40,129 nt of DNA from Methylococcaceae bacterium (GCA_030699345.1 JAUYMX010000301.1:1-40129), one strand, 5' to 3'. Shown: positions 8,464 to 17,891, counted from the stretch's first letter. Made by a program: numbers and translations. Notes: generated by a model not told the origin, from the letters alone.

Positions 8464-8861
8464 CTTAACTTAATAGGATTTAATTAAAAACTTATTGGGA
8501 TTGGTATTATTACGTCAATGCAACGCACGCGCCTAAAAGGGGAGGGTCGAATTCACAAATCTTTGCCGCTAAGACTTTATTGTAAATAGTCCGGAATTTC
8601 TCCTGTCATGAAGTAGTTGAGCTATCCGCGATATGATTTTTATGATTGAAAGATGACCGTTACGTCAGCCTATGCCGGTGTTCGAAAAAACTTGACCACT
8701 GCTGGCTTAGTTTTTAATTTCTCTGCTCGCCGGTGTGAGTACTCAGCAGTTAGGTACGAAATTAAAGCATTCGATTTGCCGCTTAAATGCCGCTCTTTCA
8801 GGGAGGACGGAGACCAAACCAGCCCAACCCAGCCCAAACCAAATTTATGGATAGTCGATTT

Positions 8862-11800
8862 ATGAGAATCGTTCCACGTAAAAATGTTTTTAGCGTTTTA
8901 TTGACCTTAGTATTTTTACTAATCCTTACGGGTTGCAAGGAAGAGACGAAAACAGCTGCGCCGCCTGCGGTTTACCTGTTAAACCACCAGCATTGGACCC
9001 CAGCGCTGGTCCTGAATTTTACGGATGCACTGGCGCCGCCGGATGACAACAGACAAGCTTTGTTAGACGCAACGCCGCAACTTGAACCCGCCATAGAAGG
9101 CGAATGGCACTGGCAAGATCCTTCCCGACTGGTGTTTTTGCCTGCCAATAAAACCTTACAACCCGATACCACGCTAAAAATATCGCTGGATAAAGTAAAG
9201 CTCTATCCCGGCTACCGCCTCAGTCAGAAAAACCTGACGTTCCACACCCCGCCAATGCAAATCACACGGCAAGAGTGTCGATGGCAAGACAGTGACGATG
9301 CGCCCTTGCGCCGCGCGTTGGAATTGTTGGTGGAATTTAACTACCCGCTGGTTAATCCCTCTTTTACCGCGGCGTTAGACAATGGTACTGAGATTGGCAT
9401 TAATACTAATCAAGGCACGCTGATTACCGCCAGCACCGATTTTTTAGTACGCCCCAGCCAAGATTCGAAAATAATCGCCAAACTCCATTCGGGCAGCGTC
9501 CAGTTACAAACGCGTGATCAGAGTGTTATCAATGCCAAGCTGGCAACAGGTGCCGACTGTGAGCTGGCGATGGTGCGCGGCGATTGGGATAAGCCGGAAG
9601 CCAACACCCAGCCTACCGTAAACGGCATTGAAATCAGCATGGATGATGGCAAGCTCAACGTTCGTCTCACTGGCGAAGCGTTAACCGAATCAGCAAAAAA
9701 AACTGGTGCCGGTCAGGTAGTCACCAATGGCGCCAAAATTAGCCCTGAGCTCGAAGGCAGTTGGAAGGTGGGCGAGTCAGCGGAAGGCCCGGATTTGATT
9801 TTTACACCGAAATCCCCAGATGCATTTAAACCCGGCTCGCCTTATGAAGTCACGGTCGCCGCGAGCGTTTTCCCGACATTGATTTTCAACAAACCAGACT
9901 ATAGCGCCAGCCTCACAACCCTGGATATGTCGGCTGCTATCAACTCCATTCAGCTCTACAGCGACCCGGTTGATCCCAAAATAAAACGCGCTACAGCCAC
10001 GTTAATTTTCAGTTATCCGCCATCAAGAGACAGTCTTGCAGCTAAAACATCGGCATGGTCGCGGTTGCTGCCTGCCAAATCCTTTCAAGATGCGGTGGCT
10101 TATGAAATAAGCTACGACGACAAAAACCCCCGCTTGGCTTATCTCAAAACCGTACCGTTAAAAATTGCCGACAAACCCAGCGAAATCAAGATTGCACTCG
10201 ACAATGGAATTACCGCCGCCTCAGGAGGCAAACCGGCCCAAGGAAGTTCGCGCACCCTTGCTATTCCCGGTGCGCTTGACTATCTGCAGGTCACCGAACT
10301 CGACGTAAATAGCGTTATTAAAGAAGACGACAGCATAGAACGCCTGATTATGCTGCAAACCAATGTGGCGCTTAAGGAGCCTGCCGGTTTGGAAAAAGCC
10401 GTCGAGGTTTATTTACTGCCGGATTGTCAGATTAAAAATCCCGCCAGACCGGCGCTATGCGCGCAAAAAGATGTTACCGAATGGCAAAGCGCCAATCAGG
10501 TAGATGCTGAGGTAATCAAACTATCGACAGCCGTGCCTGTTAAATGGCGAGATTCCGGCAGCGAAGATAAAACAATTCAGCACCTGACGTTTGCCGCGCC
10601 CGAAAATCAACAATTGTTTATCAAGGTCAACAAAGGCATTGCAAGCATCGACGGTTTTTATTTGAGCAAAGACGCCCGCTATCTTAAGGAGCTGGGTGCC
10701 AACAAACGCGAACTGAAAATACTCCACGAAGGTGCGCTGCTGAGTTTAAGCGGTAACAAAAAACTCGGCGTGACTGCACGCGGCATCGATAACATTCATG
10801 TCGAATTACAACGCGTGTTGCCGCATAACATGCAGCACATTGTGCAATTTACGTCCGGCAGTTTTCAAAACCCAAGATTCAAGTTGCCTATCGAACATTT
10901 CGCCGAAAAATTCGAATACGACGAAACCTTGCCGCCCGGCAAAACCATGGAGCGCAATTACCTGACGGTAGATTTCGGTAAATTTACCCGCGACAAAGGC
11001 TTTCCGCCACGCGGGCTATTTATCCTCTCGGTAGCGGAGAAAAAACCGGATACGTGTAAAGACAAAGATACAGCAGACACGACTGCCAGTGCAGATACCC
11101 AAACTTCTGACGAGCATGCAGATGAAACCGCTTGTGTCGATAACAGCGACGACAGCGAAACATCCGGCGTTACCCAGGATAAACGCTTGGTACTGCTCAC
11201 CGACATGGGCTTGGTCGTCAAAACCAGCACCAATGGTCAACAAGATATATTTGTGATGTCTTTCCGTACCGGCTTACCGGTTAGCGATGTGCAAATTTCC
11301 CTGCTGGGTAAAAACGGCGTGGCGCTTTTTTCTGGCAAAACTGACCGCCAAGGCAAAATCAGCTTCCCGACCACCGAAGGCCTGACGGCGGAAAAAACGC
11401 CTACCGTTTATTTGGCGGAAAAAGACGGCGACCTGTCTTTTCTGCCCTATAACCGCGACAACCGGCAATTGGATATTTCCCGTTTTGACATAGACGGGCT
11501 GCGAGACAATGCCGACAGCCTGCAAGCTTATTTGTTTTCCGACCGCGGCATTTACCGGCCCGGCGACTTAGTGCATGTCGGCGTCATCCTGCGTAAACGC
11601 GACTGGTCGGCATTACCCTCCGGCTTACCGTTAAAAGCCATCATTACCGATCCTGAAAACCAGGAAGTCTGGAGCCGCACCTTGGCTTTTGGTGCCGAAG
11701 GTTTTGAAGAAATAAACTGGCTCAGCCCTGACGGCGGCAAAACCGGCAGCTACCGGATTGAGCTGATTATTAACGACAAAAATAAAAAGTCGTTAGGCAG

Positions 11801-14800
11801 CACCAGTGTCCGCGTAGAAGAATTCCAACCTGATCGACTGCAAGTTAAAACCGATATTCCGACAGCGCCCGCCAAAGGCTGGTTGGTGCCTGAGGCGGCC
11901 AAAGCCCGCGTGACGGTCCGTAATCTGTTCGGCACCCCAGCCGAAGGTAACATTGCCAAACTGGAACTGACCGCACGCCCTTGGGCAGGCATTGTGCCGG
12001 GCTATGCCGACTACCGTTTTCGGCCGACCGTGGTAGAAAACATTCCCGATATTCCTCAAACGCTGGGCGAGTTAACGACCAATGCGCAGGGCGAAGCTAT
12101 TTTCGATTTGCCGTTAGCGGCGATTACCGAACCGGTCTATGAAATTGCCTTAGCTGGCGAAGGCTTTGAAAAAGGCGCGGGCCGTTCAGTGGTGGCGATG
12201 GCGTCGACGCTGGTTTCCAGACAAGCTTATCTGCTGGGTTACCGTGCCGACGGTGCGTTGGATTACGTACCCAAAGACACGAAACGTACTCTGGAATTGC
12301 TGGCCTTGGGGGCCGATTTTCAACCGCGCAAAGCGGAAACCTTGTCAGCGGAAATCTATGAAAATCGCTATGTCTCGACCTTGGTAAAACGTGACGACGG
12401 GCTGTATCAATATCAATCGGTGCAAGGCCAGGAGCTGCGCAAAACCCAAGCCGTGTCATTAAATAACGGCGTGACTGGCTTTGTATTACCTAGCGAAGCC
12501 CCCGGCCAGTTCTTTGTAATCTTCAAGAACGCGCAGGGCGAAGAATTAAATCGTGTCGATTACACGGTCGCAGGCGAAGGTAATGTCTCGCGCAACATCG
12601 AACACAATGCCGAGCTTAATTTGACCCTGAACAAAAAGGAGTTCCAACCCGGAGAAACTATAGAACTGCAGATTGTCGCGCCCTACGTCGGTGCGGGATT
12701 GATCACCGTTGAACAGGATGGCGTATTGACTAATCAATGGTTTAAAACCACCACCACCGCATCCAGCCACCGTATTACCTTGCCCAAAAACATCAGCGGC
12801 AATGCCTATCTTTCCGTGGCTTTTGTGCGCTCGTTGGATTCCAAAGAAATCTACATGAGTCCGCTCAGTTATGGCGTGATGCCGTTCAGTATCTCCAAGC
12901 AGCGCTTTACGCAGGAGATTAGCCTGAATGTTCCTGAGACAGTAAAGCCGGGCACACCTCTTGATGTCCGTTACAGCGTTAAAGAGCCGACCAAACTGGT
13001 GTTGTACGCGGTTGATGAAGGCATATTGCAGTTTGCCCATTACAAAAATCCGACACCGCTGGATTATTTTTTCCGCAAACGCGCCTTACAAGTCAACACC
13101 CACCAGATTCTTGATTTGATACTGCCGGACTTTGCTTTAGTGCAAAACCTGTCGGCACCCGGCGGCGATGAAAACGCGGCAATGCTGGGCAAATATAAAA
13201 ATCCGTTTGCCCGCAAGCACAAAGCGCCGATGGCATTCTGGTCCGGCATTATCGACGCGCAACCCGGCGAACATAACTTGTCGATACCCGTGCCGGATTA
13301 TTTTAACGGCAGCATTCGCGTCATCGCCGTGGCTGTTAATGCCGGGAAACTGGCGGTGCCGGTGACTAAAACCGTTGCCAGCCAGGATTATGTGATTCAA
13401 CCCCAACAGCCCTGGGTTGCCGCGCCGGGCGATGAGTTTGATATGGGCGTATTGGTCGCCAACAATAGCGGCGAAGCCGGTAGCCAGTCCTTGCAGGTTA
13501 GCGTTGTCGCTGGCGATTCGCTGGAATTGCTCTCGCCTAATCCGCAGCCCCTGGCGTTGGCGCAAGGGCAGGACGGCACCGTGCGTTTTCATGCCCGCGT
13601 TAAAGATAAACTCGGGCCAATCAACGTGCGTTATCAAGTTACAGGTGGCGGAAAAAGTGCTGATTACAGCGAGGAAATGAGCATACGGCCATCGCAACCT
13701 TTGCTCACCACGCTGCAAGGCGGCGTATTAACCATTGAGGAACAACGCAAAGGTAAAACCCGCAGCCTGGATTTAAAACGCGAGCTTTACGACGAACAGC
13801 GCAATGCCGAACTGGCGGTGTCAATCACACCGGCGGCTTATTTGCGCGGTATTGTTGATTTTTTGAAAAACTATCCATACGGCTGTACCGAACAGATCAC
13901 CAGTCAGGCATTCCCGGCTGCCGTGCTGGGGGCTAATCCTGAGTTGGGTTTATCAACGGCGGATGTCGACAAGCTGTTGGATCGAAGCATACACACCCTG
14001 CAAACCCGCCAAAAACATGACGGTAGTTTTGGCTATTGGAGCGTTGCGGACGAGGGCGAACCGTTCTATTCCATGTACGCCACCCATTTGTTGCTGGAGG
14101 CCGGGGAACGCGGTTACAAAGTACAAGAGGCCATGTTGACGCGGGCCCTGCATTTTGCCGATGAATATTCGCAAAGTCAGCAAACGCAGCAGTACCAGCA
14201 TGACGCCCAAGCCTATGCGTTTTATTTGCTGGCCCGCAACGGCCAGAATGTCGCCGAGCGCTTACGTGCGTTTGAAGCCGAATTGCAATCCCAAAGTCAG
14301 GCGAGTGGCAACCCGATCAGTAGCCGAACCCGGTTTTTTATCGGCGCTGCTTACAAGCTGCATCATCTGGATCAGGATGCCGATCGCCACTTTGGCGAGT
14401 TTCAGCGCCAGTGGCAAGCCACTGGCCAACTGCCCAAAGATATTCAAAATAATCCGGAAGATCTAAGCCTGTATCTTTATTTGGTGGGTAAACACCTGCC
14501 GGAATTGATTGATAGTAAAGACCCGAAATTCGGTCATTATCTCCTCGAATTGGCTCAGGATTTGGTTAAACAACGCATGAATTCTTACCGCGGCTCCATG
14601 GCCTTGCTGGGCTTGGGGAGTCTGTGGTCGCGCTTTGATCATGGACAGGATCAGAACCAGCAACAAGCCTTCACCGTACTGGCCGGTACACCGCTGGCGC
14701 AACTGGAACTGCAAGGTAAATCCGTCAAAAGTACATTGCTGTCGCCAACCACAAGGCCGCTGGAAATACGCGGCGAAGGCACCTGGAATTTGTATTATCA

Positions 14801-15269
14801 ACTCAGTGAACGCGGTTACGATCGTTCCGCGCCAACAGCCGCCATTGCCGAAAAACTGACCATCAACCGTCAGTTGCTCAACGAAAAAGGCGAAAAAGTC
14901 GAACAAATCGGCTTGCAGGATAAATTGCACATTCGTGTGGCCTTGCATCCGGACCATGCCATGCAAGACATTGCCGTCGTCATGCTGATTCCCGGCGGTT
15001 TTGAAATAGACCTCAGCGAGCAAGGCTTGGCGCAGCGTAAATCGCTGCCAATCGACAAAAAACCATTATGGCAACCTGATTACATCGACGTGCAAGAAGA
15101 CCGCTTGGTGTTGTTCGGTGCGCTGGACGGCGGTGAAAAATATTTCGAATTCCGCTTAAAACCGCTGAATTCGGGAACGTACAAAGTGCCGCCGGTGTTC
15201 GCAGAAGGCATGTATGACACTGAAATTCTGTACCGGGGGCTGGCGGATGTTATTAAGGTGAAGGAGTGA
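8862..15269 (+). CDS. yfhM: Bacterial alpha-2-macroglobulin lipoprotein (YfhM-like)
   Basis: From the ATG at 8862 this is 2135 residues, beginning with a lipoprotein signal (LILTGC, Cys25). An ATG at 8847 would add five residues; neither has a strong ribosome-binding site. Bacterial macroglobulins trap proteases in the periplasm through a reactive thioester. The thioester motif is present as YPYGCTEQ with the Cys at about residue 1675, followed by KHDGSFGYWS of the helical thioester domain. RGIYRPGDLVHVGV and the AFWSGIID to PVPDYFNGSIRV stretch mark the MG and A2M domains. It is clearly longer than E. coli YfhM (1653), partly through an N-terminal extension and an acidic, Asp/Thr-rich insert at about residues 731-770. 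In many genomes it is next to pbpC; here pbpC follows after an accessory insertion. Confidence 0.93.
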   Translation: MRIVPRKNVFSVLLTLVFLLILTGCKEETKTAAPPAVYLLNHQHWTPALVLNFTDALAPPDDNRQALLDATPQLEPAIEGEWHWQDPSRLVFLPANKTLQPDTTLKISLDKVKLYPGYRLSQKNLTFHTPPMQITRQECRWQDSDDAPLRRALELLVEFNYPLVNPSFTAALDNGTEIGINTNQGTLITASTDFLVRPSQDSKIIAKLHSGSVQLQTRDQSVINAKLATGADCELAMVRGDWDKPEANTQPTVNGIEISMDDGKLNVRLTGEALTESAKKTGAGQVVTNGAKISPELEGSWKVGESAEGPDLIFTPKSPDAFKPGSPYEVTVAASVFPTLIFNKPDYSASLTTLDMSAAINSIQLYSDPVDPKIKRATATLIFSYPPSRDSLAAKTSAWSRLLPAKSFQDAVAYEISYDDKNPRLAYLKTVPLKIADKPSEIKIALDNGITAASGGKPAQGSSRTLAIPGALDYLQVTELDVNSVIKEDDSIERLIMLQTNVALKEPAGLEKAVEVYLLPDCQIKNPARPALCAQKDVTEWQSANQVDAEVIKLSTAVPVKWRDSGSEDKTIQHLTFAAPENQQLFIKVNKGIASIDGFYLSKDARYLKELGANKRELKILHEGALLSLSGNKKLGVTARGIDNIHVELQRVLPHNMQHIVQFTSGSFQNPRFKLPIEHFAEKFEYDETLPPGKTMERNYLTVDFGKFTRDKGFPPRGLFILSVAEKKPDTCKDKDTADTTASADTQTSDEHADETACVDNSDDSETSGVTQDKRLVLLTDMGLVVKTSTNGQQDIFVMSFRTGLPVSDVQISLLGKNGVALFSGKTDRQGKISFPTTEGLTAEKTPTVYLAEKDGDLSFLPYNRDNRQLDISRFDIDGLRDNADSLQAYLFSDRGIYRPGDLVHVGVILRKRDWSALPSGLPLKAIITDPENQEVWSRTLAFGAEGFEEINWLSPDGGKTGSYRIELIINDKNKKSLGSTSVRVEEFQPDRLQVKTDIPTAPAKGWLVPEAAKARVTVRNLFGTPAEGNIAKLELTARPWAGIVPGYADYRFRPTVVENIPDIPQTLGELTTNAQGEAIFDLPLAAITEPVYEIALAGEGFEKGAGRSVVAMASTLVSRQAYLLGYRADGALDYVPKDTKRTLELLALGADFQPRKAETLSAEIYENRYVSTLVKRDDGLYQYQSVQGQELRKTQAVSLNNGVTGFVLPSEAPGQFFVIFKNAQGEELNRVDYTVAGEGNVSRNIEHNAELNLTLNKKEFQPGETIELQIVAPYVGAGLITVEQDGVLTNQWFKTTTTASSHRITLPKNISGNAYLSVAFVRSLDSKEIYMSPLSYGVMPFSISKQRFTQEISLNVPETVKPGTPLDVRYSVKEPTKLVLYAVDEGILQFAHYKNPTPLDYFFRKRALQVNTHQILDLILPDFALVQNLSAPGGDENAAMLGKYKNPFARKHKAPMAFWSGIIDAQPGEHNLSIPVPDYFNGSIRVIAVAVNAGKLAVPVTKTVASQDYVIQPQQPWVAAPGDEFDMGVLVANNSGEAGSQSLQVSVVAGDSLELLSPNPQPLALAQGQDGTVRFHARVKDKLGPINVRYQVTGGGKSADYSEEMSIRPSQPLLTTLQGGVLTIEEQRKGKTRSLDLKRELYDEQRNAELAVSITPAAYLRGIVDFLKNYPYGCTEQITSQAFPAAVLGANPELGLSTADVDKLLDRSIHTLQTRQKHDGSFGYWSVADEGEPFYSMYATHLLLEAGERGYKVQEAMLTRALHFADEYSQSQQTQQYQHDAQAYAFYLLARNGQNVAERLRAFEAELQSQSQASGNPISSRTRFFIGAAYKLHHLDQDADRHFGEFQRQWQATGQLPKDIQNNPEDLSLYLYLVGKHLPELIDSKDPKFGHYLLELAQDLVKQRMNSYRGSMALLGLGSLWSRFDHGQDQNQQQAFTVLAGTPLAQLELQGKSVKSTLLSPTTRPLEIRGEGTWNLYYQLSERGYDRSAPTAAIAEKLTINRQLLNEKGEKVEQIGLQDKLHIRVALHPDHAMQDIAVVMLIPGGFEIDLSEQGLAQRKSLPIDKKPLWQPDYIDVQEDRLVLFGALDGGEKYFEFRLKPLNSGTYKVPPVFAEGMYDTEILYRGLADVIKVKE

Positions 15270-15277
15270 TAACCGGC

Positions 15278-15613
15278 ATGGCTGGTTTGAAAATGACTAC
15301 GATGACGGTTAAAGAAATGCGCGCCGCTCGTGAGCGCGGCGAATCGAAAACCGATCTGGAGTTCTTGCACCACAACCAATTGGCCGGTTTAGAACCCGAA
15401 GATGACGAGGACGCCCCCGACGCCAGTGTTGTCATGCGGGAAGCAATCGCCAAACGCCGGGCTGGACGCCCAGCGGGCAGCGGAAATAAGGAGGAGGTTG
15501 CCATCCGTTTTGATAAGGACGTATTGGAAGCGTTTCGATCCACTGGTCGCGGCTGGCAAACACGGATGAACGACGCACTCAAAACGTGGCTAAAAGAACA
15601 TGCTGCGAGGTAA
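15278..15613 (+). CDS. BrnA-like ribbon-helix-helix antitoxin, apparently orphan
   Basis: The 111-residue product ends in VAIRFDKDVLEAFRSTGRGW and a TRMNDALKTWLKEH helix, the BrnA antitoxin pattern: a strand followed by two helices that bind DNA as a dimer. The N-terminal half is charged and probably flexible. BrnA normally follows brnT, which encodes a RelE-like RNase toxin, but the upstream gene here is the macroglobulin, so no toxin partner is visible. I chose the ATG at 15278, 11 bases after AAGGAG; in-frame ATGs at 15293 and 15302 and a GTG at 15266 are alternatives. It may be a remnant of a toxin-antitoxin locus. Confidence 0.7.
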   Translation: MAGLKMTTMTVKEMRAARERGESKTDLEFLHHNQLAGLEPEDDEDAPDASVVMREAIAKRRAGRPAGSGNKEEVAIRFDKDVLEAFRSTGRGWQTRMNDALKTWLKEHAAR

Positions 15614-15668
15614 GTCCGGCAAATGATTCGAGTAAATTGCAGGTTGGTTAATCTTGAGTCTCTGCTGA

Positions 15669-15872
15669 GTTTCGCGATGCTCTACCCAGCCTACGAGCTA
15701 TGCCATCGCTACTGGAAGAGCCGACCGAGATATAAGTCCGGATTTAAAAGGTGCAATGCCACCAGCCACATCCGGTAACTTTGCAGCCGTAACCGAGCCA
15801 CAAGAAGCCGCTAAATTATTACGTGCTATAGATGCTGAAGGCAGTCTTAAATTTAAGAGCAGTAAGCAATAG
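15669..15872 (+). pseudogene. Fragment of a P4-type tyrosine integrase
   Basis: An open stretch reads SYAIATGRADRDISPDLKGA, then a few residues later GNFAAVTEPQEAAKLLRAID and ends in a stop after 20 unrelated residues. This is the join between the N-terminal binding domain and the catalytic domain of P4/CP4-type integrases (typical family text: AIATGRAERDP, AAITDP, LLRAID). The catalytic Arg-His-Arg-Tyr part is absent and a stop lies upstream at 15666, so this is a dead internal fragment of about 55 recognisable residues. It marks the accessory genes around it as mobile in origin. Confidence 0.8.
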
Positions 15873-15893
15873 GTAGTTGTTCATTTTTTATAT

Positions 15894-15931
15894 ATGTACA
15901 TTATTTGTGAACTGACTAAAATAATGTACAT
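15894..15931. promoter_or_regulatory. 13-bp inverted repeat, probable AbiEi operator
   Basis: ATGTACATTATTT (15894-15906) and its exact reverse complement AAATAATGTACAT (15919-15931) are separated by 12 bp and end 25 bp before the start of the AbiEi-like gene. Type IV AbiEi antitoxins are known to repress their own promoter through inverted repeats, so this is the natural candidate site. Assignment to AbiEi is inference. Confidence 0.65.
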
Positions 15932-15956
15932 GCAAAAGTGTTCAAGAGATATATAG

Positions 15957-17000
15957 GTGAAAGAACAAGACATATTAGGTGGTGCGATAAGTGCATTAAC
16001 ACTAGCTACAGGCATCGTGATAGGGGTAGAGCGCCATGAGTATAGGCAAGAAAACTTAATTTTTGATGCAACAGGCAGCTTATATGTTGATGGTGAGCAA
16101 ATACCACTTGTTATTGAAGTTAAGTTTAGGCCGACACCTACGATACTTATGCTGTCAAAGCTAAAGGATATTCCGGGGCGATTACTTATAGTTGCTGATT
16201 ATGTAAATCCAAAATTGGCAGAACAACTAAAGGAACAGGATATTTGGTTTTTGGATACTGTAGGTAACGCATATATAAACCAAAAGCCCGTGTTTGTATT
16301 CATTAGAGGAAATAAGCCGACAGAAAAGCCAGTTATACGTACTCTAGGCCGTGCATTTCAACCCACAGGACTGAAGATTATTTACACCTTTCTGTGCAAT
16401 CCAGAGCTAGTTAATGCGCCCTATCGTGAAATTGCTCGAACAGCAGGTGTTGCATTGGGCACGGTAGGCTGGGTAATGACAGACCTTAATGAACTAGGAC
16501 ACCTTGTCGATATGGGCAATCGAGGTCGCCGCTTAAAAGATAAACAGAAATTGTTAGAGCGCTGGATTATTGCCTACTCAGAAAAGTTACGTCCCAAGTT
16601 GCAAACAGGAAGGTACAAAGCGCCAAACCCAGCCTGGTGGCAGACAGCCGATTTGCATAATTTACAAGCTTACTGGGGAGGTGAAGTAGCCGCCGATAAG
16701 TTAACACATTATTTAAAACCGGAAATCATCACTTTATATGTGATGGAAAAATGGGCGGCCAAGCTAAAAATCACCAATCAATTAAGAAAAGATCCAGACG
16801 GCGACGTGGAAATACTCAATGCTTTTTGGGACGTTGAGAGTGAAAAAAATAGAAAAGATATTGTTAACCCAATATTGATATACGCCGACTTGATGGCAAC
16901 CGGCGACCCCAGAAACATTGAAACAGCTCAAATTATTTATGAACAAAAACTTGCTCAACATTTCCGGGAAGATCAGCGAGCCGATAATCAAAGTTTATGA
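15957..17000 (+). CDS. AbiEi-family antitoxin / winged-helix regulator (COG4861-like)
   Basis: The 347-residue product starts at GTG; no ATG occurs in the first 80 residues. The middle (about 140-205, with APYREIARTAGVALGTVGWV and LNELGHLVDMGNRGR) is a winged helix-turn-helix. The C-terminal part has AYWGGEVAADKLTHYLKPEI, DGDVEILNAFWD and LIYADLMATGDPRNIETA, strong signatures of the AbiEi-like family adjacent to AbiEii nucleotidyltransferases. The N-terminal domain has an FDATGS to IEVKF arrangement reminiscent of PD-(D/E)XK nucleases. In type IV systems AbiEi represses transcription and counteracts the toxin without a stable complex. The gene overlaps the toxin frame by 62 bp. Confidence 0.85.
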   Translation: MKEQDILGGAISALTLATGIVIGVERHEYRQENLIFDATGSLYVDGEQIPLVIEVKFRPTPTILMLSKLKDIPGRLLIVADYVNPKLAEQLKEQDIWFLDTVGNAYINQKPVFVFIRGNKPTEKPVIRTLGRAFQPTGLKIIYTFLCNPELVNAPYREIARTAGVALGTVGWVMTDLNELGHLVDMGNRGRRLKDKQKLLERWIIAYSEKLRPKLQTGRYKAPNPAWWQTADLHNLQAYWGGEVAADKLTHYLKPEIITLYVMEKWAAKLKITNQLRKDPDGDVEILNAFWDVESEKNRKDIVNPILIYADLMATGDPRNIETAQIIYEQKLAQHFREDQRADNQSL

Positions 17001-17811
17001 ATTGATTAAAGAAGTAGCCAACCAAAACAACGTGAAATTTTTTGTTATTGGTGCGACAGCCTGAGACATGGTGTTTGAATACGGCTACGGCATACCAGCA
17101 TCCAGGGCGACAGGAGATATTGATTTAGCAGTTCAAGTTGCAACATGGACTGAGTTTCAAAGCCTAAAAAACGCATTAATAGCAACAGGACAATTTGTAA
17201 TCGATAAAATGATGCAACGTGTTGTGTACTACCAAAACGATATACCAATAGACATTGTCCCATTCGGAGCTATTGAAAATGAAAGCAATATTAGCTGGCC
17301 GCCGGATGGTAGCTTAAAAATGAATGTTGCAGGATTTAATGATGCTTTTTACTTCACCCAAACCGTCAGGTTACGCGAAAACCCCAAATTAGAAATTCAA
17401 GTTGTCACTCCCGCCGCACTGGTGATTTTAAAGCTAATGGCATGGCAGGATCGGTCATCAGAACATAACAAAGATGCCATTGATTTAGCTTTTATTTTAC
17501 GCTGGTATCTGGACACAGGGCATACCGAAAGATTAACAGAGCAACATAACGATTTATTAGATGATGATTTTGATTTCGAGCTGACAGGCGCAAGACTTTT
17601 AGGCCGCGATATTGCTGGTATCGTTTCAGTGCAAACCAAACAAAAATTGCATGAAATTTTAAGCATAGAAACTGGCGAACAAAAACAATATCGGCTGATT
17701 GAGGCGATGACAAACCGACAAAATGGACAGACGTTTGAAAAAAACTTGGCACTGCTACAGCACTTATATTTAGGCTTTAACGAAACAAAAGATAACAAAC
17801 TTCAGAATTAG
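16939..17811 (+). pseudogene. AbiEii-like nucleotidyltransferase toxin with in-frame TGA
   Basis: Starting at the ATG at 16939 the frame reads MNKNLLNISGKISEP, then KFFVIGATA, a TGA at 17062-17064, then DMVFEYGYGI and ASRATGDIDLAVQ to a stop at 17811. Homologous nucleotidyltransferases have GATARD at this point, so the TGA replaces an Arg codon (CGA to TGA is one transition). The upstream part carries the conserved glycine motif of the fold and the downstream part the catalytic DxD (GDIDLAV). Translation could restart at the ATG at 17068, giving 247 residues without the glycine motif. AbiEii toxins modify nucleic-acid substrates (tRNA ends in related enzymes). The toxin is most likely inactive; a sequencing error cannot be excluded. 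Confidence 0.8.
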
Positions 17812-17832
17812 CAAAAATAATTAGGATCGTAT

Positions 17833-17859
17833 GATGGGTAGAACGCAGTGAAACCCATC
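17833..17859. repeat. Short interspersed hairpin
   Basis: GATGGGT (17833-17839) and ACCCATC (17853-17859) flank AGAACGCAGTGAA. This resembles a common short palindromic repeat between bacterial genes. It lies between the toxin remnant and pbpC. Confidence 0.4.
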
Positions 17860-17891
17860 TTGGGCGCTTAAAGCAAGGCAAGCCAAAATAC

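Larger units (their letters stand above)
7874..8507. repeat. Segment bounded by a perfect 16-bp inverted repeat
   Basis: ATACCAATCCCAATAA at 7874-7889 is the exact reverse complement of 8492-8507. The 634-bp segment between contains other repeats but no transposase. No clear target-site duplication is visible outside the ends, so it may be a decayed non-autonomous element or chance placement of two solitary ends. Confidence 0.55.
7646..8861. other. Gene-free 1.2 kb region made largely of nested repeats
   Basis: No coding frame here has recognisable content. The region holds a 16-bp inverted repeat bounding 7874-8507, two 141-bp direct repeats, an interrupted REP-like element and a 45-bp palindrome, each listed separately. 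Beyond the repeats, the stretch 8510-8861 is the upstream region of the macroglobulin gene. A weak promoter-like pair (TTGACC at 8692, TAATTT at 8715, 17-nt spacing) is visible, and a GGAGG at about 8806 is too far from any start to be its ribosome-binding site. Confidence 0.7.

Noticed and set aside
12546..13718. Long antisense frames inside the macroglobulin gene
   Set aside because: Opposite a continuous frame with the thioester motif; no independent support.
17062..17064. TGA in the toxin frame considered as selenocysteine or programmed read-through
   Set aside because: The family residue here is Arg, not Cys, and no selenocysteine-insertion hairpin or read-through context is apparent.
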